From Butyrivibrio sp. AE2015 (GTDB lineage Bacteria > Bacillota > Clostridia > Lachnospirales > Lachnospiraceae): a DNA stretch of 64,000 nt. The notes beneath the pieces are model-generated. The model did no database searches, was not told the DNA's origin, and was given only the letters and a program-made list of their open reading frames with translations. A program made the translations under genes and the position numbers. Below are positions 26,301 to 36,364 of the stretch, piece by piece. Position 1 is the first letter of the stretch. The number at the start of each line of letters is the position of its first letter. The stretch is taken from the NCBI RefSeq assembly GCF_000420825.1, contig NZ_ATVR01000008.1, positions 62,001 through 126,000 of the forward strand, read 5' to 3'.

Positions 26301-29300
26301 TGAAGACTATATAGAATTACCAGGGTTTACAAAGTATGGAGTTACTCCAAATAACCCATGGGAAAACTGGGATGTTTGGGAAGTTAATTGTTATTATACC
26401 CGCAACCTATACACCATCAATTTTATGGATGGCTCATACTATGATGGTATCGGTAATAAGATAGAATCAGAATCAAGCACCGGACAGATTCATGTCGAGA
26501 ACGGTATTTATTATCAGGCAGATATATCTTCTTATGCGACATATGAACCTGAAACAATTCCGGCAGGATATGTATTTGAAGGATGGTATGTAGATGATGA
26601 GTGTACTAAAGAATATACCTTTGATAAGATGCCTGAAGGCGGTATCACTGTATATGCTAAGTGGCGTCAGATACAGTACCGTGTATTTCTTCATCCTAAC
26701 GTACCTGCAGATGAAAATGTATACTGGGGTTCTGATAATCAGAGCATGAATTTCCGCGTAGCTTACGGTGGAACTGTAAGTGTTCCTACAGGAAGAGACA
26801 GAGCAAATTATACATTTATCGGGTGGTATACTGATGAAGATTGTACTCAGGTTTTCTCAGATGCGACAGTATTAAATGAAGATACAGTTTGGGAAGAATA
26901 TAATAAAGAAACGCACTTCACAGATCCAATGGATGATCATGGAAATATCACGGATCTTAATGCGGCTTATAATTCGGATGTTAATCGTGACTGGATCACA
27001 AAAGAGTTTAATCTCTATGCCAGATGGAGAGCTGATCTTGATGGCGCAGAAGGCATAAATGTAAAGTATTCCAAGACTGACACCGATGTTAATAAATCAG
27101 GATCAGGAAATCCTATAGACAACAATGTTTATGTGGATTCTGCATCTGCAGCGGCAGTTCCTGCCATAAAAGCACCGGAAGGTTATAAATTTGGCTACTG
27201 GATAATGCAGGAATATGACGAAGAATCATCGAAGTATGTAGATATTGAAGGTTCCAAAATTTATCCAGGTGAGACATTTACTGTTCTTGCTAAAAATGCT
27301 AAGGTATCTACCATAACAGATGACGACGGCAATGAAATAAATACATACACTGTGCAGCTTCGTCCTAAATTTATAGCTATCGATGAGGCTACTCAGACTT
27401 ATATACCATGGTTTAAAAATGATGGGAAAACTGCGTATGCAAAGGATGAGAATATTCAGATCAATGAAGCGGTTTCCATTAAAACAGCACCTACCAGAAC
27501 CGGTTATGTATTTAAAGGCTGGGCGATTGTAGACATGGGCAACACTGCTGAAGCAGCAAATACCTTCATGACTACTTCTTCAAACTGGACGCAGACTGTT
27601 TCACCTGACATTTATTACAATAATGGGAAATACTATTCGGATGCTGATTTTAGCAAAGAAGTCATGTATGTTGCAGCCGATGAAGCAATGCCTTACCAGG
27701 CACTGTTCGCAGTTTGGGATGAACTTCCTGTATACACGATTACCTATAATCTTGATGGCGGAGCGTTAGAAACCGGAAAAACAAATCCTGAAACTTATAC
27801 GGAAGATACAGAGACCTTTACACTTAATAACCCGGTAAAGGAAGGTTACAAATTTATCGGCTGGTCAGGAACTGATCTTACCGGAAATGCAAACACTACA
27901 GTAACAATAGAACAGGGCTCAACCGGTGACAGAGAGTATACAGCCCATTGGATAAAAAAGCACACAGTTAAGTTCTATGTTGATGGAAGCTTAGTTGAAA
28001 CAGCTACTCAGATAGTAGATGATGGAGAAAAGGCTACTGAATACAATCCGGGAACAAAGGATGAATACGAATTTGATGGCTGGTATACAAATTCCACATG
28101 GACAGAAAGTACTGCCAAGTATGATTTCGATACAGCAGTAAATACTGACCTTAACCTTTACGGAAAGTGGAATCCTGTTGAGTATACAATCACCTACGTA
28201 TTGAATGATGGAGCACTAGAAACAGGAAAGACTAATCCGGAAACTTATAATATTGAGACCGAAACCTTTACACTTAATAATCCTGTAAAGGAAGGCTATA
28301 AGTTTATCGGCTGGTCAGGAACTGACCTTACAGGTAATGAAAATACAGAAGTAACTATAGAACAGGGTTCAACCGGAAACAGAACATATACAGCAAACTG
28401 GATTAAGCAACATACAGTTAAGTTCTATGTTGATGGAGCATTAGTTGAATCAGCTACTCAGATAGTTGATGATGGCGAAACAGCTAAGGAGTATAGTCCC
28501 GGAACAAAGACAGGATATACTTTTGATGGCTGGTATAAAGATTCCACATGGACAGAAAATACCGAAAAGTATGACTTTACAACAGAAGTTAAGGCTGACT
28601 TAAATCTTTATGGTAAGTATAATCCTGTAGAATATACGATTACCTATAATCTTGATGGTGGAACGCTGGAAACAGGAAAGACCAATCCTGATTCTTACAC
28701 TATTGAAACAGCTACCTTTACACTTAATAACCCTGTAAAAGAAGGCTACACCTTTACCGGCTGGTCAGGAACAGGTCTTACAGGTAGTGAAAATATGACG
28801 GTAACAGTTACCAAGGGTTCAACCGGAAACAGAACATATACAGCAAACTGGTCAGTTAACAGCTACAAGGTAACATATAAATTACCTGATGATGCACCTA
28901 CAGATTCAATTGTTAAAATAGGTGAAAATACGGGAAGCAGCTTGACAGCTTACCATGACTTTGGAACAGAGTTTGATACATCGGAAGCAAAAGTAACAGT
29001 TCCAACAGGATATACCTTTAAGGGATGGGCATTAGAAAATACAACGGCTATTCTTAGCACATATACTATGCCTGCCAATAATGATACTGTATTTGTTGCT
29101 CAGATTGTTACTGATACCAGTAAGTGGAAATACAGCATCAAGTTCTTTAAACAGAATATTACTGATGACGAGTACACAGAAGATACTAAAGCTGCAGTAA
29201 ATGATATTCCTGCATCAAGCACCAAGAAAGTATCAATAAATGATATTTATACTACTTATGCAGGAACCTATGGGGATAACTTCACATTAGATCATTACAA

Positions 29301-32300
29301 CACAAGTGCAGTATCAACTGATTCTACTAATTTTAATGTAGAAGTATCTGTGACAGCAGAAGGCTTTGTGATTAATCTCTATTACGATAGAAAGAATCAC
29401 ACGGTAACCTTTGATCCAATGGATGGAACATTGGCAAGTCCTTCTGATGCAAGCCAGACAGTAAGACATGGGGGCGTAGCAACAAAGCCACATGACCCTT
29501 CACAGGAAGGATATTCATTTGTTGGATGGTACACCGACAAGGATACACTTCAGAATGCATATGTATTCACCACACCTGTTGAAAGTGATATCACACTTTA
29601 TGCTAAGTACCAGATAAATACATATCAGGTAACCTTTGACCCTAATGACGGAACACTTGCTCAGGGAACAACTTCACCTGTTACTGTAAATTGGGGCGAA
29701 AAGGTAACTAAGCCTTCAGATCCGACAAGAGAAGGATATTCCTTTGATGGATGGTTTGAAGGAAGTGCTACTACCAGCTTTGACTTTGATACTTTGATAA
29801 AAGAAGATAAGACACTGGTAGCACACTGGACACCTGTTGAGTATGAAATTGTATATGTACTTAACGGCGGCGTATTTGCTGATGATGCAACAGTTGAGGA
29901 TCCAAAGAATCCTAATCCTACAACCTACAATATTACATCTGATCCTATAACTCTTATTAATCCAACAAAGCAGGGATATATATTTGATGGTTGGACTGAG
30001 GTTGTAGAAAATGGCGGTGCAGAAGTTATAAGCGGTAAGTCTAAAACTGTTACGATTCCTACCGGTAATTTTGGTAAGAGAACCTATACAGCTCACTGGA
30101 CAACTGTTGGAACGAAGACTTATTACACTGTTCAGCACTATAAAGAGAATCTGGATGGCACCTTCGAAACAAATCCTTCTTATGAGGAAACGGATCGCTT
30201 TGGTGAAACAGAAGCTGTACTAAAAGATTTTGAGGATAATTACAGTATTGCAGGAGAAAAGAAAGAAGGAAGCTACGACTTTACTGGCTTTGAATATGAC
30301 CACTCAGATCCTGCATCATCCACAACAATAGCTGCAGACGGCTCAACAGTAATTAAGCTTTACTACAAGAGAGTACTTAAAAAAGTAACCTACAAGGATG
30401 GTTATACGCAGAAAACAGAAGGTGGAACAGAGGATGTTCTGCAAGAGACTGAAGTTAAGTATGGAAGTACTATTCCTGCATATAGTAAAGACGGAAAAAC
30501 TGAACCTGAACGCACCGGATTTGCATTTAACGGATGGCTAAATAATGGCACTTTAGTTTCAGAAAACTTCTTTACTGGAACAGTAACAGAGGACATTGTT
30601 CTCGTAGCTGACTGGGAACAGACTGATTTCCCTGCTTATTACAGAGTAGAGTATTACTACCAGAACAAGGCCGGAAACGACTATGTTATTGATGATGATG
30701 AAACAGAGATATTTGGCCCAATTACTGTAAATACCAAGACTACATATGAAGGCCAGACAGAAAAAGGAAAGAAACCTGTTTCTGTTACACCTGAAAGCAG
30801 TGTTACAAGGAACTTTGTAAATTATACGCTTGTAGAGACCGCTCCTAGTGTACTTTCAGATCTTTTGACAAAAGATAATTCAAATGATACTGATAAGGCG
30901 CTGGTTCTTAAGGTTTATTACAACAGATCATCCTTTGGAAATCAGCTGGTTATTGCAGCAAAGAGTAATAGCCGGGCATATAATGGAGAAGCTCTTACAG
31001 AAAGCGGCTTTACAGTTAATGGAACAGAGTCCGTTAACGGAAAAGTAACAATTGATAACCAGTTTGAGATTTCTGCTACAGTAGACGGCTCGCAGATTAA
31101 TGTGGGCAGTGCAGAAAATAAGATTACAAAGCTTGTTATCAAGAACACCGGAAATAATGAAGAGTATACCTACGATCTCACTGATGGAACAATAAGCATT
31201 GGCGATGACGGTGTACTTGATCAGTCTGACTTTACTAAGATAACTGTTACTAACGGAACTTTGTCAGTTACAGCAAAAGACATTACAATTATTTCCGAGT
31301 CTGATTCAAAGACCTATGACGGAACAGCTCTTTCCAATGAAAGCGTAGTTTTAAAGACCGGCGAGGGATATGAAAATAATACTTTAGTAGGAACAGATAC
31401 TCTTACAGATCTCCTTTCATTTTCTGATTTTACAGAAACATTGGTTGGACAGGGAATCCCAAATAACTATGAGTATACTGTTAAATCCCTTGAGGATGGC
31501 GGAAAGGCGCTTGATGTTTCTTCTGTAAAAGATACAGATACAGCTAAGAAGCAGGCAGATAACTACAACTTCATAAAGAACTATGGCACATTGACAGTTA
31601 ATCCTGTAGGAAGTACAGATAAGGTTATAATTACTGCTCCGAGTGCTGAAAAGAAATATGATGGAACAGCTCTTTCTACAAGTGATGTTAAGGATAAGGC
31701 GTCCGGAACATATGGCACAGTTACCATAACAGCCGGAAGTGTGACAGGACTCCTTGGAGACGATGAGGCAAGATATGATCTTGCAGATGTGAGCGTTACA
31801 AATGTTTCGGATAATGCTGACAGGAACCTTGGCGTTGTAGAAAAGGATGGAAAGCCTGATGTACGTATCTACAATGGTGATACGGATGTTACAGAGAACT
31901 ATCCAAATATAGAAGTTGTAAAGGGAACTCTTAAGATTAAAGAAAGAGAAGTAACTCTTACATCAAAGGGTGCAGTGAAGGCCTACGATGAGACAGCTCT
32001 TACATTTACTGACTTAAACGATAAGGATATGACTGCAAAATACGCAAGACTTACCGTTTCAGGAGATGGCTTCGTAAGTGATAAGGACAGACCGGACATT
32101 ACATTTACAGGTAGCAGAACCGAAGTGGGTGGTACAGGTCTTAAGGAAGATACTTTCACCTTTAGCTTTGGTGGAAATACAACTCTTTCTAATAACTACA
32201 AAATAACTCCAGTATTTGGGGATCTTGTAGTAACAGATAATTATAAGACAGTTAAGATTTATGAGAAGTTTGTTTATGCGGATACATCAAAGGATCCTGT

Positions 32301-34803
32301 AACAAAGCTTGTAAAAGAAGTAACTGTTGCTGATAAGCTTCAGTATGGATCATCATTTAGCTATGATATTTCTGAATATGTAACTGCACATGCTGATGAT
32401 CACCTTGGATTTACACTTGAAGGCAGCAGTAAGTATGAAATTGCTAAGATCACCAAGAATGAGGAATACACCTTTGTATTCAACCAGGATAAGTACACAG
32501 TAACATACGTACTTACTGATGAAGCAAGTCTTCCTCAGAGCATCGTGGCAAATAAGCCTTCAGCAGAAAAAGCCTACTATGTATATGGCGAGACATTTAC
32601 CGTAGCAGATCCTATGAACGAAACAGGATATGACTTTGATGGATGGTACTTTGGAGAGAGTAAGGTATCCGGTGAATTTACCGTAAAGGGAAATACAGAG
32701 TTTAAGGGAACCTTCACAATCCATACCCATAGTGTTACATACCAGTTTGATCCTGCTTCTAAGCCTAAGAATACCACATTGGAAGAGCCTGAAGGACTTA
32801 CAGGTGTTAAGTATGGTGAAACTGTCACCGTTGCAAAAGGCCCTGAAGCTGCCGGGTATACTTTCCTTGGCTGGAAGCCTGCAGGACTGGTACTTGAGCA
32901 GGGTGCAACCTATGTAGGAACAACATTTAATATGCAGGATAGCGACGTTGTTCTTACCGGTTATTATCAGCCAAAAAGTGATACAAAGTATACTGTTAAG
33001 TACTATGAAGAAAAGACCACAGGCGGATATGACCTTGATAATCCTGTAAAGACAAGAGAAGACCTGACAGGAACAACTGATGCGGACCTTACAGAAGATG
33101 ATGTTCCAATCGATCCGGAAGAAGGTTTTGAACTTGATAAGATCGAGTATGTACATCTTGATACCGGAGAAAAAGTTGACCCTGTTATAAGAGGTGATGG
33201 AAAGCTCCTTGTAAATGTATTCTATAAGAGAATTGAGTATGAAGTAGAGTACAGATATACAGGAACATATCCGGATGAAGCAGTTAGTCTACTTCCTGCG
33301 ACAGTTAAGCACAAGTTTGGTACAACGGTAGTTGTTGCAGATAACGTGGAAGTTACAGGATATGACTTTAGCGGATGGAGCCCGGATTCTACAATTTCTG
33401 TAGTAGAAACACAGGCACAGCAAAACGTAGTACAAAAGATTGTTTCCTTCGTTAAGGTTGCTTTGGGACAGGATGCAAGTAAGACTCAGTTACAGTTTGA
33501 GATGCCGGCAGGTAAAGTTGTCATCGTTGGCTCTTTTACCAAGAAACAATATGAGATCAAGTACATCTGGAAGGATGCAGATGGCAACAGTAAGGAAACA
33601 GTAATTAAGGCAGAATTTGAAGATCCTACACCTGTTCCTGAGATATTTGATAATCCTGAGGCTCCTTCAAACTCATACTTTGAAAAGTGGGTTGATAAGG
33701 ATAACGAAGAAGTAACAAGAGAGATTCTTTCAGACAGGCTTGTAACAGAAAATGCCACATATACTGCAGTATATCAGGATAAGATCAAAGTTAATGTGAA
33801 ACTAAAAGGTGGCGATGCAAAGAAGATTTACATTGGCGAGAGGCAGTATGCAGGTGCTGATGTGGACATTACTGTTACTTCTGAGGAAAAGAACCTTCTT
33901 CAGAGTGTGAGAAAGGCTGTTAGCGGACTCCTTGGAATAATGACAATCAGAGCATTTGCTGATGATGTAGTTAAGAACATTACAAAGGATGTAAGCTATG
34001 GCGGAACAGATTATACAATATCCGGTCTGGTACTTACAGATGGAAGCGGTATAGATGTTGATAAGTATCCTGTATATCTTGAGACAAAAGATGTAAAGGT
34101 AACAATGAAGGTTGACGGAGAAGATGTTACAGTAACTGATCGCTTTGCATTTGATTACACTTATGAAAAAGCAGAGGGAACTAAGCTTACAATTGGCTAC
34201 CTTGAAATCACACCAAGAGAAGTTAACCTTTCATCTGAGTCAGCTACTCAGGATTACAACGGAACAGCTCTTACAAGACCTGTAGTTACAACGTCAGGTG
34301 ACGGATTCCTTGATACGGAGGTTACAAATGTACGTGCAACAGGAACCATCACAAATGCCGGAAAAGTAGAGAACACAATTGCTTATGATATTATCGCTGA
34401 TAAGTATAAAGGCAATGACAAGCTGTTTAATACTAACTATACAATTAAGGAGACACCAGGTACTTTGATTGTAAATGCTGTTACACCTGCACCTACTCCT
34501 ACTCCTACACCAGCTCCTACACCTGATCCAACACCGGCAGGCGGAGATGATCCAACACCAGCAGCTGATGTAGCTGTAACACCTGCACCTGTAGCTGCAG
34601 TACCTGCACCGGCTCCTGCCGCAGCAGTACTTGGAGCAAGAAGAGAAGATGCAGCAAATACAAATGGCGCGGCAGTTCTTGGTGCAAGACGCGCAGGAAC
34701 TGATGACCAGACAGATGACACATCAAGAGCATTTGCGATTGTCATCGCCGCAGCAGTAGTAATTTCACTTTTTGTTACAAGAAAGAAAAAAGAAGAAGAG
34801 TAA
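23371..34803 (+). CDS. Giant repeat surface protein (Listeria-Bacteroides/InlB B-type repeats, MBG-like domains)
   Basis: 3810 residues. Signal peptide at 1-33 ('RFLSFLLAIALVTTTFSS', then 'SFA'). An acidic Glu/Thr/Ala-rich stretch spans 40-170. Many 'GY.FDGWY..(x)n..LYAKW' repeats (Flg_new/List-Bact type) lie between ~200 and 2400 and again at ~3050-3450. A 150-residue tandem block, 2.5 copies, lies at ~1454-1830. MBG-like 'KTYDGTALS' domains lie at ~2520-2950 and ~3620. A Pro/Thr/Ala-rich stalk starts at ~3705. Then come two VLGARR motifs, one membrane helix and a basic/acidic 'RKKKEEE' tail. No LPXTG is seen. It is probably a cell-wall-spanning adhesin. ATG 23371 follows GGGAGG by nine bases. 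Confidence 0.9.
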   Translation: MSRKWNRFLSFLLAIALVTTTFSSDFASTRSFAVGSEEELEQNEEASEEASEESSELEWEDIEKEETPAENGENPEKEVEAESGDDEVTAETPSDQATEGAVEEATADITNGGNVTEEPATDPATEATTEATTEAVSASTESTESASAATSASIEEAAAAASSASTEIEEKEQNLVTVKYKASMGGRVSVKEETVDLNDKDAKFEGSEATPWNDKYQFTEWVDEDGNFVTNDALLVPSDVEKDTTFTAKFMKLAEMPEISESKITGGMDVSVEAEEGLFPEGTTVSIEAISDDKAMETAQDTLGDKVKEAKGVDIKFIYEGAEIQPADAQYVHVSISLVDTIEGTDFTVLHEHDGEVKELDDDDATVKSHDANADPDDETKVATEVELKSNEFSVFIVAGIDETENARLKVIFKNGSDEIASFYVKQNDTKSDAALSQVIYDPGAGTTEKDIIFKGWSRDADYAVEDAGSGLTIDGIKTILKNYDWSSVQDADTEGGSSITFYAMLYKQFTVTYIDRNNITLGKDSVLFNADEENVELDYVVDQAYTPEDEVHHFEGWLVNEGSSNIIKKGGEAYTYTEGDIFENKTKITITGSVVFSVNAPEGHWLIFDENGKGATYNAPIFIKSGEVSKKPCEDTEMVRLGYTFGGWYDTKENAEAHAQDSNVTTGAFRFGDTLSDKTTIYASWISAKTAAYTVLIWKQNIDGDGYDFEESIHLSGTVGTAITTVSPQGTGNNAYARINGVDYNANNETLENRKDYFGFHYVSNDQAGKTITPEGTTVVNVYYDRNQHTLTFQVHGAYVISEGDNDNDPNKYGKIGDDFKRVYWNDGAFWLNRNWVGVAFIGHYEYSNKYDGTVYTYNSSWATIKEITALYGQSIGKQFPIVGTNGVTYEPALWEEPEQETYEAYVGYIDIMPDSDVVFHKLNMGGTTQDEDVRTIKYNIEALPEYDGETINYRGKKFTNYTHQTAYSDFAFTEAEDYIELPGFTKYGVTPNNPWENWDVWEVNCYYTRNLYTINFMDGSYYDGIGNKIESESSTGQIHVENGIYYQADISSYATYEPETIPAGYVFEGWYVDDECTKEYTFDKMPEGGITVYAKWRQIQYRVFLHPNVPADENVYWGSDNQSMNFRVAYGGTVSVPTGRDRANYTFIGWYTDEDCTQVFSDATVLNEDTVWEEYNKETHFTDPMDDHGNITDLNAAYNSDVNRDWITKEFNLYARWRADLDGAEGINVKYSKTDTDVNKSGSGNPIDNNVYVDSASAAAVPAIKAPEGYKFGYWIMQEYDEESSKYVDIEGSKIYPGETFTVLAKNAKVSTITDDDGNEINTYTVQLRPKFIAIDEATQTYIPWFKNDGKTAYAKDENIQINEAVSIKTAPTRTGYVFKGWAIVDMGNTAEAANTFMTTSSNWTQTVSPDIYYNNGKYYSDADFSKEVMYVAADEAMPYQALFAVWDELPVYTITYNLDGGALETGKTNPETYTEDTETFTLNNPVKEGYKFIGWSGTDLTGNANTTVTIEQGSTGDREYTAHWIKKHTVKFYVDGSLVETATQIVDDGEKATEYNPGTKDEYEFDGWYTNSTWTESTAKYDFDTAVNTDLNLYGKWNPVEYTITYVLNDGALETGKTNPETYNIETETFTLNNPVKEGYKFIGWSGTDLTGNENTEVTIEQGSTGNRTYTANWIKQHTVKFYVDGALVESATQIVDDGETAKEYSPGTKTGYTFDGWYKDSTWTENTEKYDFTTEVKADLNLYGKYNPVEYTITYNLDGGTLETGKTNPDSYTIETATFTLNNPVKEGYTFTGWSGTGLTGSENMTVTVTKGSTGNRTYTANWSVNSYKVTYKLPDDAPTDSIVKIGENTGSSLTAYHDFGTEFDTSEAKVTVPTGYTFKGWALENTTAILSTYTMPANNDTVFVAQIVTDTSKWKYSIKFFKQNITDDEYTEDTKAAVNDIPASSTKKVSINDIYTTYAGTYGDNFTLDHYNTSAVSTDSTNFNVEVSVTAEGFVINLYYDRKNHTVTFDPMDGTLASPSDASQTVRHGGVATKPHDPSQEGYSFVGWYTDKDTLQNAYVFTTPVESDITLYAKYQINTYQVTFDPNDGTLAQGTTSPVTVNWGEKVTKPSDPTREGYSFDGWFEGSATTSFDFDTLIKEDKTLVAHWTPVEYEIVYVLNGGVFADDATVEDPKNPNPTTYNITSDPITLINPTKQGYIFDGWTEVVENGGAEVISGKSKTVTIPTGNFGKRTYTAHWTTVGTKTYYTVQHYKENLDGTFETNPSYEETDRFGETEAVLKDFEDNYSIAGEKKEGSYDFTGFEYDHSDPASSTTIAADGSTVIKLYYKRVLKKVTYKDGYTQKTEGGTEDVLQETEVKYGSTIPAYSKDGKTEPERTGFAFNGWLNNGTLVSENFFTGTVTEDIVLVADWEQTDFPAYYRVEYYYQNKAGNDYVIDDDETEIFGPITVNTKTTYEGQTEKGKKPVSVTPESSVTRNFVNYTLVETAPSVLSDLLTKDNSNDTDKALVLKVYYNRSSFGNQLVIAAKSNSRAYNGEALTESGFTVNGTESVNGKVTIDNQFEISATVDGSQINVGSAENKITKLVIKNTGNNEEYTYDLTDGTISIGDDGVLDQSDFTKITVTNGTLSVTAKDITIISESDSKTYDGTALSNESVVLKTGEGYENNTLVGTDTLTDLLSFSDFTETLVGQGIPNNYEYTVKSLEDGGKALDVSSVKDTDTAKKQADNYNFIKNYGTLTVNPVGSTDKVIITAPSAEKKYDGTALSTSDVKDKASGTYGTVTITAGSVTGLLGDDEARYDLADVSVTNVSDNADRNLGVVEKDGKPDVRIYNGDTDVTENYPNIEVVKGTLKIKEREVTLTSKGAVKAYDETALTFTDLNDKDMTAKYARLTVSGDGFVSDKDRPDITFTGSRTEVGGTGLKEDTFTFSFGGNTTLSNNYKITPVFGDLVVTDNYKTVKIYEKFVYADTSKDPVTKLVKEVTVADKLQYGSSFSYDISEYVTAHADDHLGFTLEGSSKYEIAKITKNEEYTFVFNQDKYTVTYVLTDEASLPQSIVANKPSAEKAYYVYGETFTVADPMNETGYDFDGWYFGESKVSGEFTVKGNTEFKGTFTIHTHSVTYQFDPASKPKNTTLEEPEGLTGVKYGETVTVAKGPEAAGYTFLGWKPAGLVLEQGATYVGTTFNMQDSDVVLTGYYQPKSDTKYTVKYYEEKTTGGYDLDNPVKTREDLTGTTDADLTEDDVPIDPEEGFELDKIEYVHLDTGEKVDPVIRGDGKLLVNVFYKRIEYEVEYRYTGTYPDEAVSLLPATVKHKFGTTVVVADNVEVTGYDFSGWSPDSTISVVETQAQQNVVQKIVSFVKVALGQDASKTQLQFEMPAGKVVIVGSFTKKQYEIKYIWKDADGNSKETVIKAEFEDPTPVPEIFDNPEAPSNSYFEKWVDKDNEEVTREILSDRLVTENATYTAVYQDKIKVNVKLKGGDAKKIYIGERQYAGADVDITVTSEEKNLLQSVRKAVSGLLGIMTIRAFADDVVKNITKDVSYGGTDYTISGLVLTDGSGIDVDKYPVYLETKDVKVTMKVDGEDVTVTDRFAFDYTYEKAEGTKLTIGYLEITPREVNLSSESATQDYNGTALTRPVVTTSGDGFLDTEVTNVRATGTITNAGKVENTIAYDIIADKYKGNDKLFNTNYTIKETPGTLIVNAVTPAPTPTPTPAPTPDPTPAGGDDPTPAADVAVTPAPVAAVPAPAPAAAVLGARREDAANTNGAAVLGARRAGTDDQTDDTSRAFAIVIAAAVVISLFVTRKKKEEE
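27730..28860 (+). repeat. 450-bp in-frame tandem repeat, about 2.5 copies
   Basis: Near-identical units begin at about 27730, 28180 and 28630, each encoding 'YTITY.L..G.LETGKTNP', then 'NNPVKEGY.F.GWSGT' and 'HTVKFYVDG'. The third copy is cut after its first half. The 450-base spacing keeps frame. This is recent duplication within the giant surface-protein gene and a hotspot for length variation. Confidence 0.8.
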
Positions 34804-34823
34804 TTAAACTCTAAGAAATCCAA

Positions 34824-34859
34824 AAAAGAGCTATCGGTCGCAAGGCCGATAGCTTTTTT
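34824..34859 (+). terminator. Strong rho-independent terminator after the giant gene
   Basis: AGCTATCGG (34829-34837) pairs perfectly with CCGATAGCT (34845-34853) around a short loop, followed by TTTTTT. It separates the surface-protein gene from the acyltransferase gene. Confidence 0.9.
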
Positions 34860-34922
34860 GGGATTCTCCAATAATCTGTTTTATGATATTCTTTATAAAG
34901 CAAACGGGGAGGAAGTTGTGTT

Positions 34923-35960
34923 GTGAAGGAGAAAAAGAAAATTGATTACATAGTATTTGTTAGCGTGATAGCTGCATTTTCCGTACTGGTGCTTCATACT
35001 AACAAATGCTTTTGGGAGTTTAGTGCGACCGAGAAATATTGGGTTTCGGCTAACATTATTGAGTGTATTTTTTATCCGGGAGTGCCGCTTTTCTTTATGA
35101 TAAGCGGTATAACTCTTATGGATTTCTACGAGAGATATTCGTTAAAAGAGTTCTTTATAAAAAGATGGAATAAGGCAGTCGTGCCATTTCTTGCCTGGAG
35201 TCTTATCATTATGTTTGGCAAGGTTTTAAGTCACAAGATACCAAGGGAGCAGGTGAATCCACACTTCATTTATCAGAGTGTTACCGGAACGACTATTGTT
35301 GATTATTACTGGTTCTTTTCTTCGCTTTTTGTTTTGTATCTCAGCATGCCCTTGTATGCAGCAGTGGAAAAAGAAAAGAGAAGACTTGTTTTTTCTTACC
35401 TTGTCGCAGCGGGCTTTGCCCTGAATATCCTGGCGCCATTTATTACCGGCGTTTTTCAGCTTGATTTGAATACACCTTATGCAGTTACAAGTGTGATGGG
35501 CGTACTTATCTGGGTACCGATCGGGTGGTTGCTTCATGATACAGAGTTTAGTAAAACTCAGAAGTTTACAATATATGGACTTGCTATGGCAGGTCTTTTG
35601 CTCCATATAATCGGTACCTATTCGTTGTCGATGCGTATCGGTATGATTGATGGGACATTTAAAGGGTATGAGAACGTTCCAAGTGTACTTTACTCTGCCG
35701 GAGTTTTTGTACTGTTAAAAGACATTGGAAGAAAGGTTATGGAGAGTAAGGCCAGGGAATTTATTTCTTTTCTTGGTGGATACACCTATCCTGTTTACCT
35801 TATGCAATTTATTTTCATTAAGACAATTCCGCTTCTTCCATTCGTTGATACCAGGTCGTTATTATATCGGCTCGGGGCGCCATTTGTTATCGTCCCCATG
35901 ATAATAGTAGTAGCAGCGTGTATGCGCAAGATCCCGGTGGTAAAGAGCATTGTTCCATAA
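34923..35960 (+). CDS. Membrane acyltransferase (acyltransferase family 3 / WecH-like)
   Basis: 345 residues, about ten transmembrane helices. The early 'VSVIAAFSVLVLHTNKCFW' carries the family's helix-1 His. 'PGVPLFFMISGITLMDFYER' and 'KRWNKAVVPFLAWSLI' (R-x10-P-F) are typical Acyl_transf_3 motifs. Members move acetyl or other acyl groups from cytoplasmic donors to extracytoplasmic sugars. The start is GTG 34923 with GGGGAGG about ten bases upstream. It is a single-gene unit between two terminators. Its target could be the surface glycan made by regions 1 and 3, or a glycan on the neighbouring surface protein. Confidence 0.82.
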   Translation: MKEKKKIDYIVFVSVIAAFSVLVLHTNKCFWEFSATEKYWVSANIIECIFYPGVPLFFMISGITLMDFYERYSLKEFFIKRWNKAVVPFLAWSLIIMFGKVLSHKIPREQVNPHFIYQSVTGTTIVDYYWFFSSLFVLYLSMPLYAAVEKEKRRLVFSYLVAAGFALNILAPFITGVFQLDLNTPYAVTSVMGVLIWVPIGWLLHDTEFSKTQKFTIYGLAMAGLLLHIIGTYSLSMRIGMIDGTFKGYENVPSVLYSAGVFVLLKDIGRKVMESKAREFISFLGGYTYPVYLMQFIFIKTIPLLPFVDTRSLLYRLGAPFVIVPMIIVVAACMRKIPVVKSIVP

Positions 35961-35975
35961 GTATACGGCATTTGT

Positions 35976-36014
35976 AAGAGCTTTTGGTTTGGAAAAAATC
36001 AGGAGCTCTTTTTT
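35976..36014 (+). terminator. Terminator after the acyltransferase gene
   Basis: AAGAGCT (35976-35982) pairs with AGCTCTT (36004-36010) across a 21-base loop, followed by a T run. Confidence 0.6.
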
Positions 36015-36139
36015 ATATCATAATATGAACATTAGACGACAAAAAAAATACAAGTTACGACAATCTTTGTTAGTGTAATTTTGTTTCATGATAATCTATG
36101 ATCAGAGAAATAAAAGTGTAGTTGTGTAGGAGATGGCAT

Positions 36140-36355
36140 ATGAGTAATCCTATTTACAATGATGAGGGGTTAAGAGTTGTCCAAGAAGCTTACTGCTGCG
36201 AGCACTGGGAACCAGATGCAGGGGTTTTGGTTCCTTTGAGGGAGTGCTGGTGCTGCAAGTGGTCTAATTTCAGGATTGAAGGGACAAATACCGAAGTTGA
36301 GAATTTAAGTGTCTGCAATTATGAGGGAAATGTGGAGACAGCAATCAATAGTTGA
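36140..36355 (+). CDS. Small cysteine-rich protein
   Basis: 71 residues; family not recognised. Six cysteines, including 'YCCEHW' and 'ECWCCKWSNF' plus a late 'SVCNYEG', suggest zinc or Fe-S binding. The middle segment resembles a zinc-ribbon-like knuckle. There is no signal peptide. The start ATG 36140 follows GGAG; the TTG further upstream has a weaker site. It ends nine bases before the BTAD regulator gene, so the two are co-transcribed and the product may be a partner or ligand-sensing subunit of that regulator. Confidence 0.6.
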   Translation: MSNPIYNDEGLRVVQEAYCCEHWEPDAGVLVPLRECWCCKWSNFRIEGTNTEVENLSVCNYEGNVETAINS

Positions 36356-36364
36356 GGTGAAGCT

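Noticed and set aside
32560-33156. Leftward open frame of ~198 codons inside the giant surface-protein gene
   Set aside because: It mirrors the repeat codons of the real gene, with no family resemblance or start signal.
23371-34803. LPXTG sorting signal in the giant protein
   Set aside because: The C-terminus has no LPXTG or close variant; only the VLGARR repeats precede the helix.
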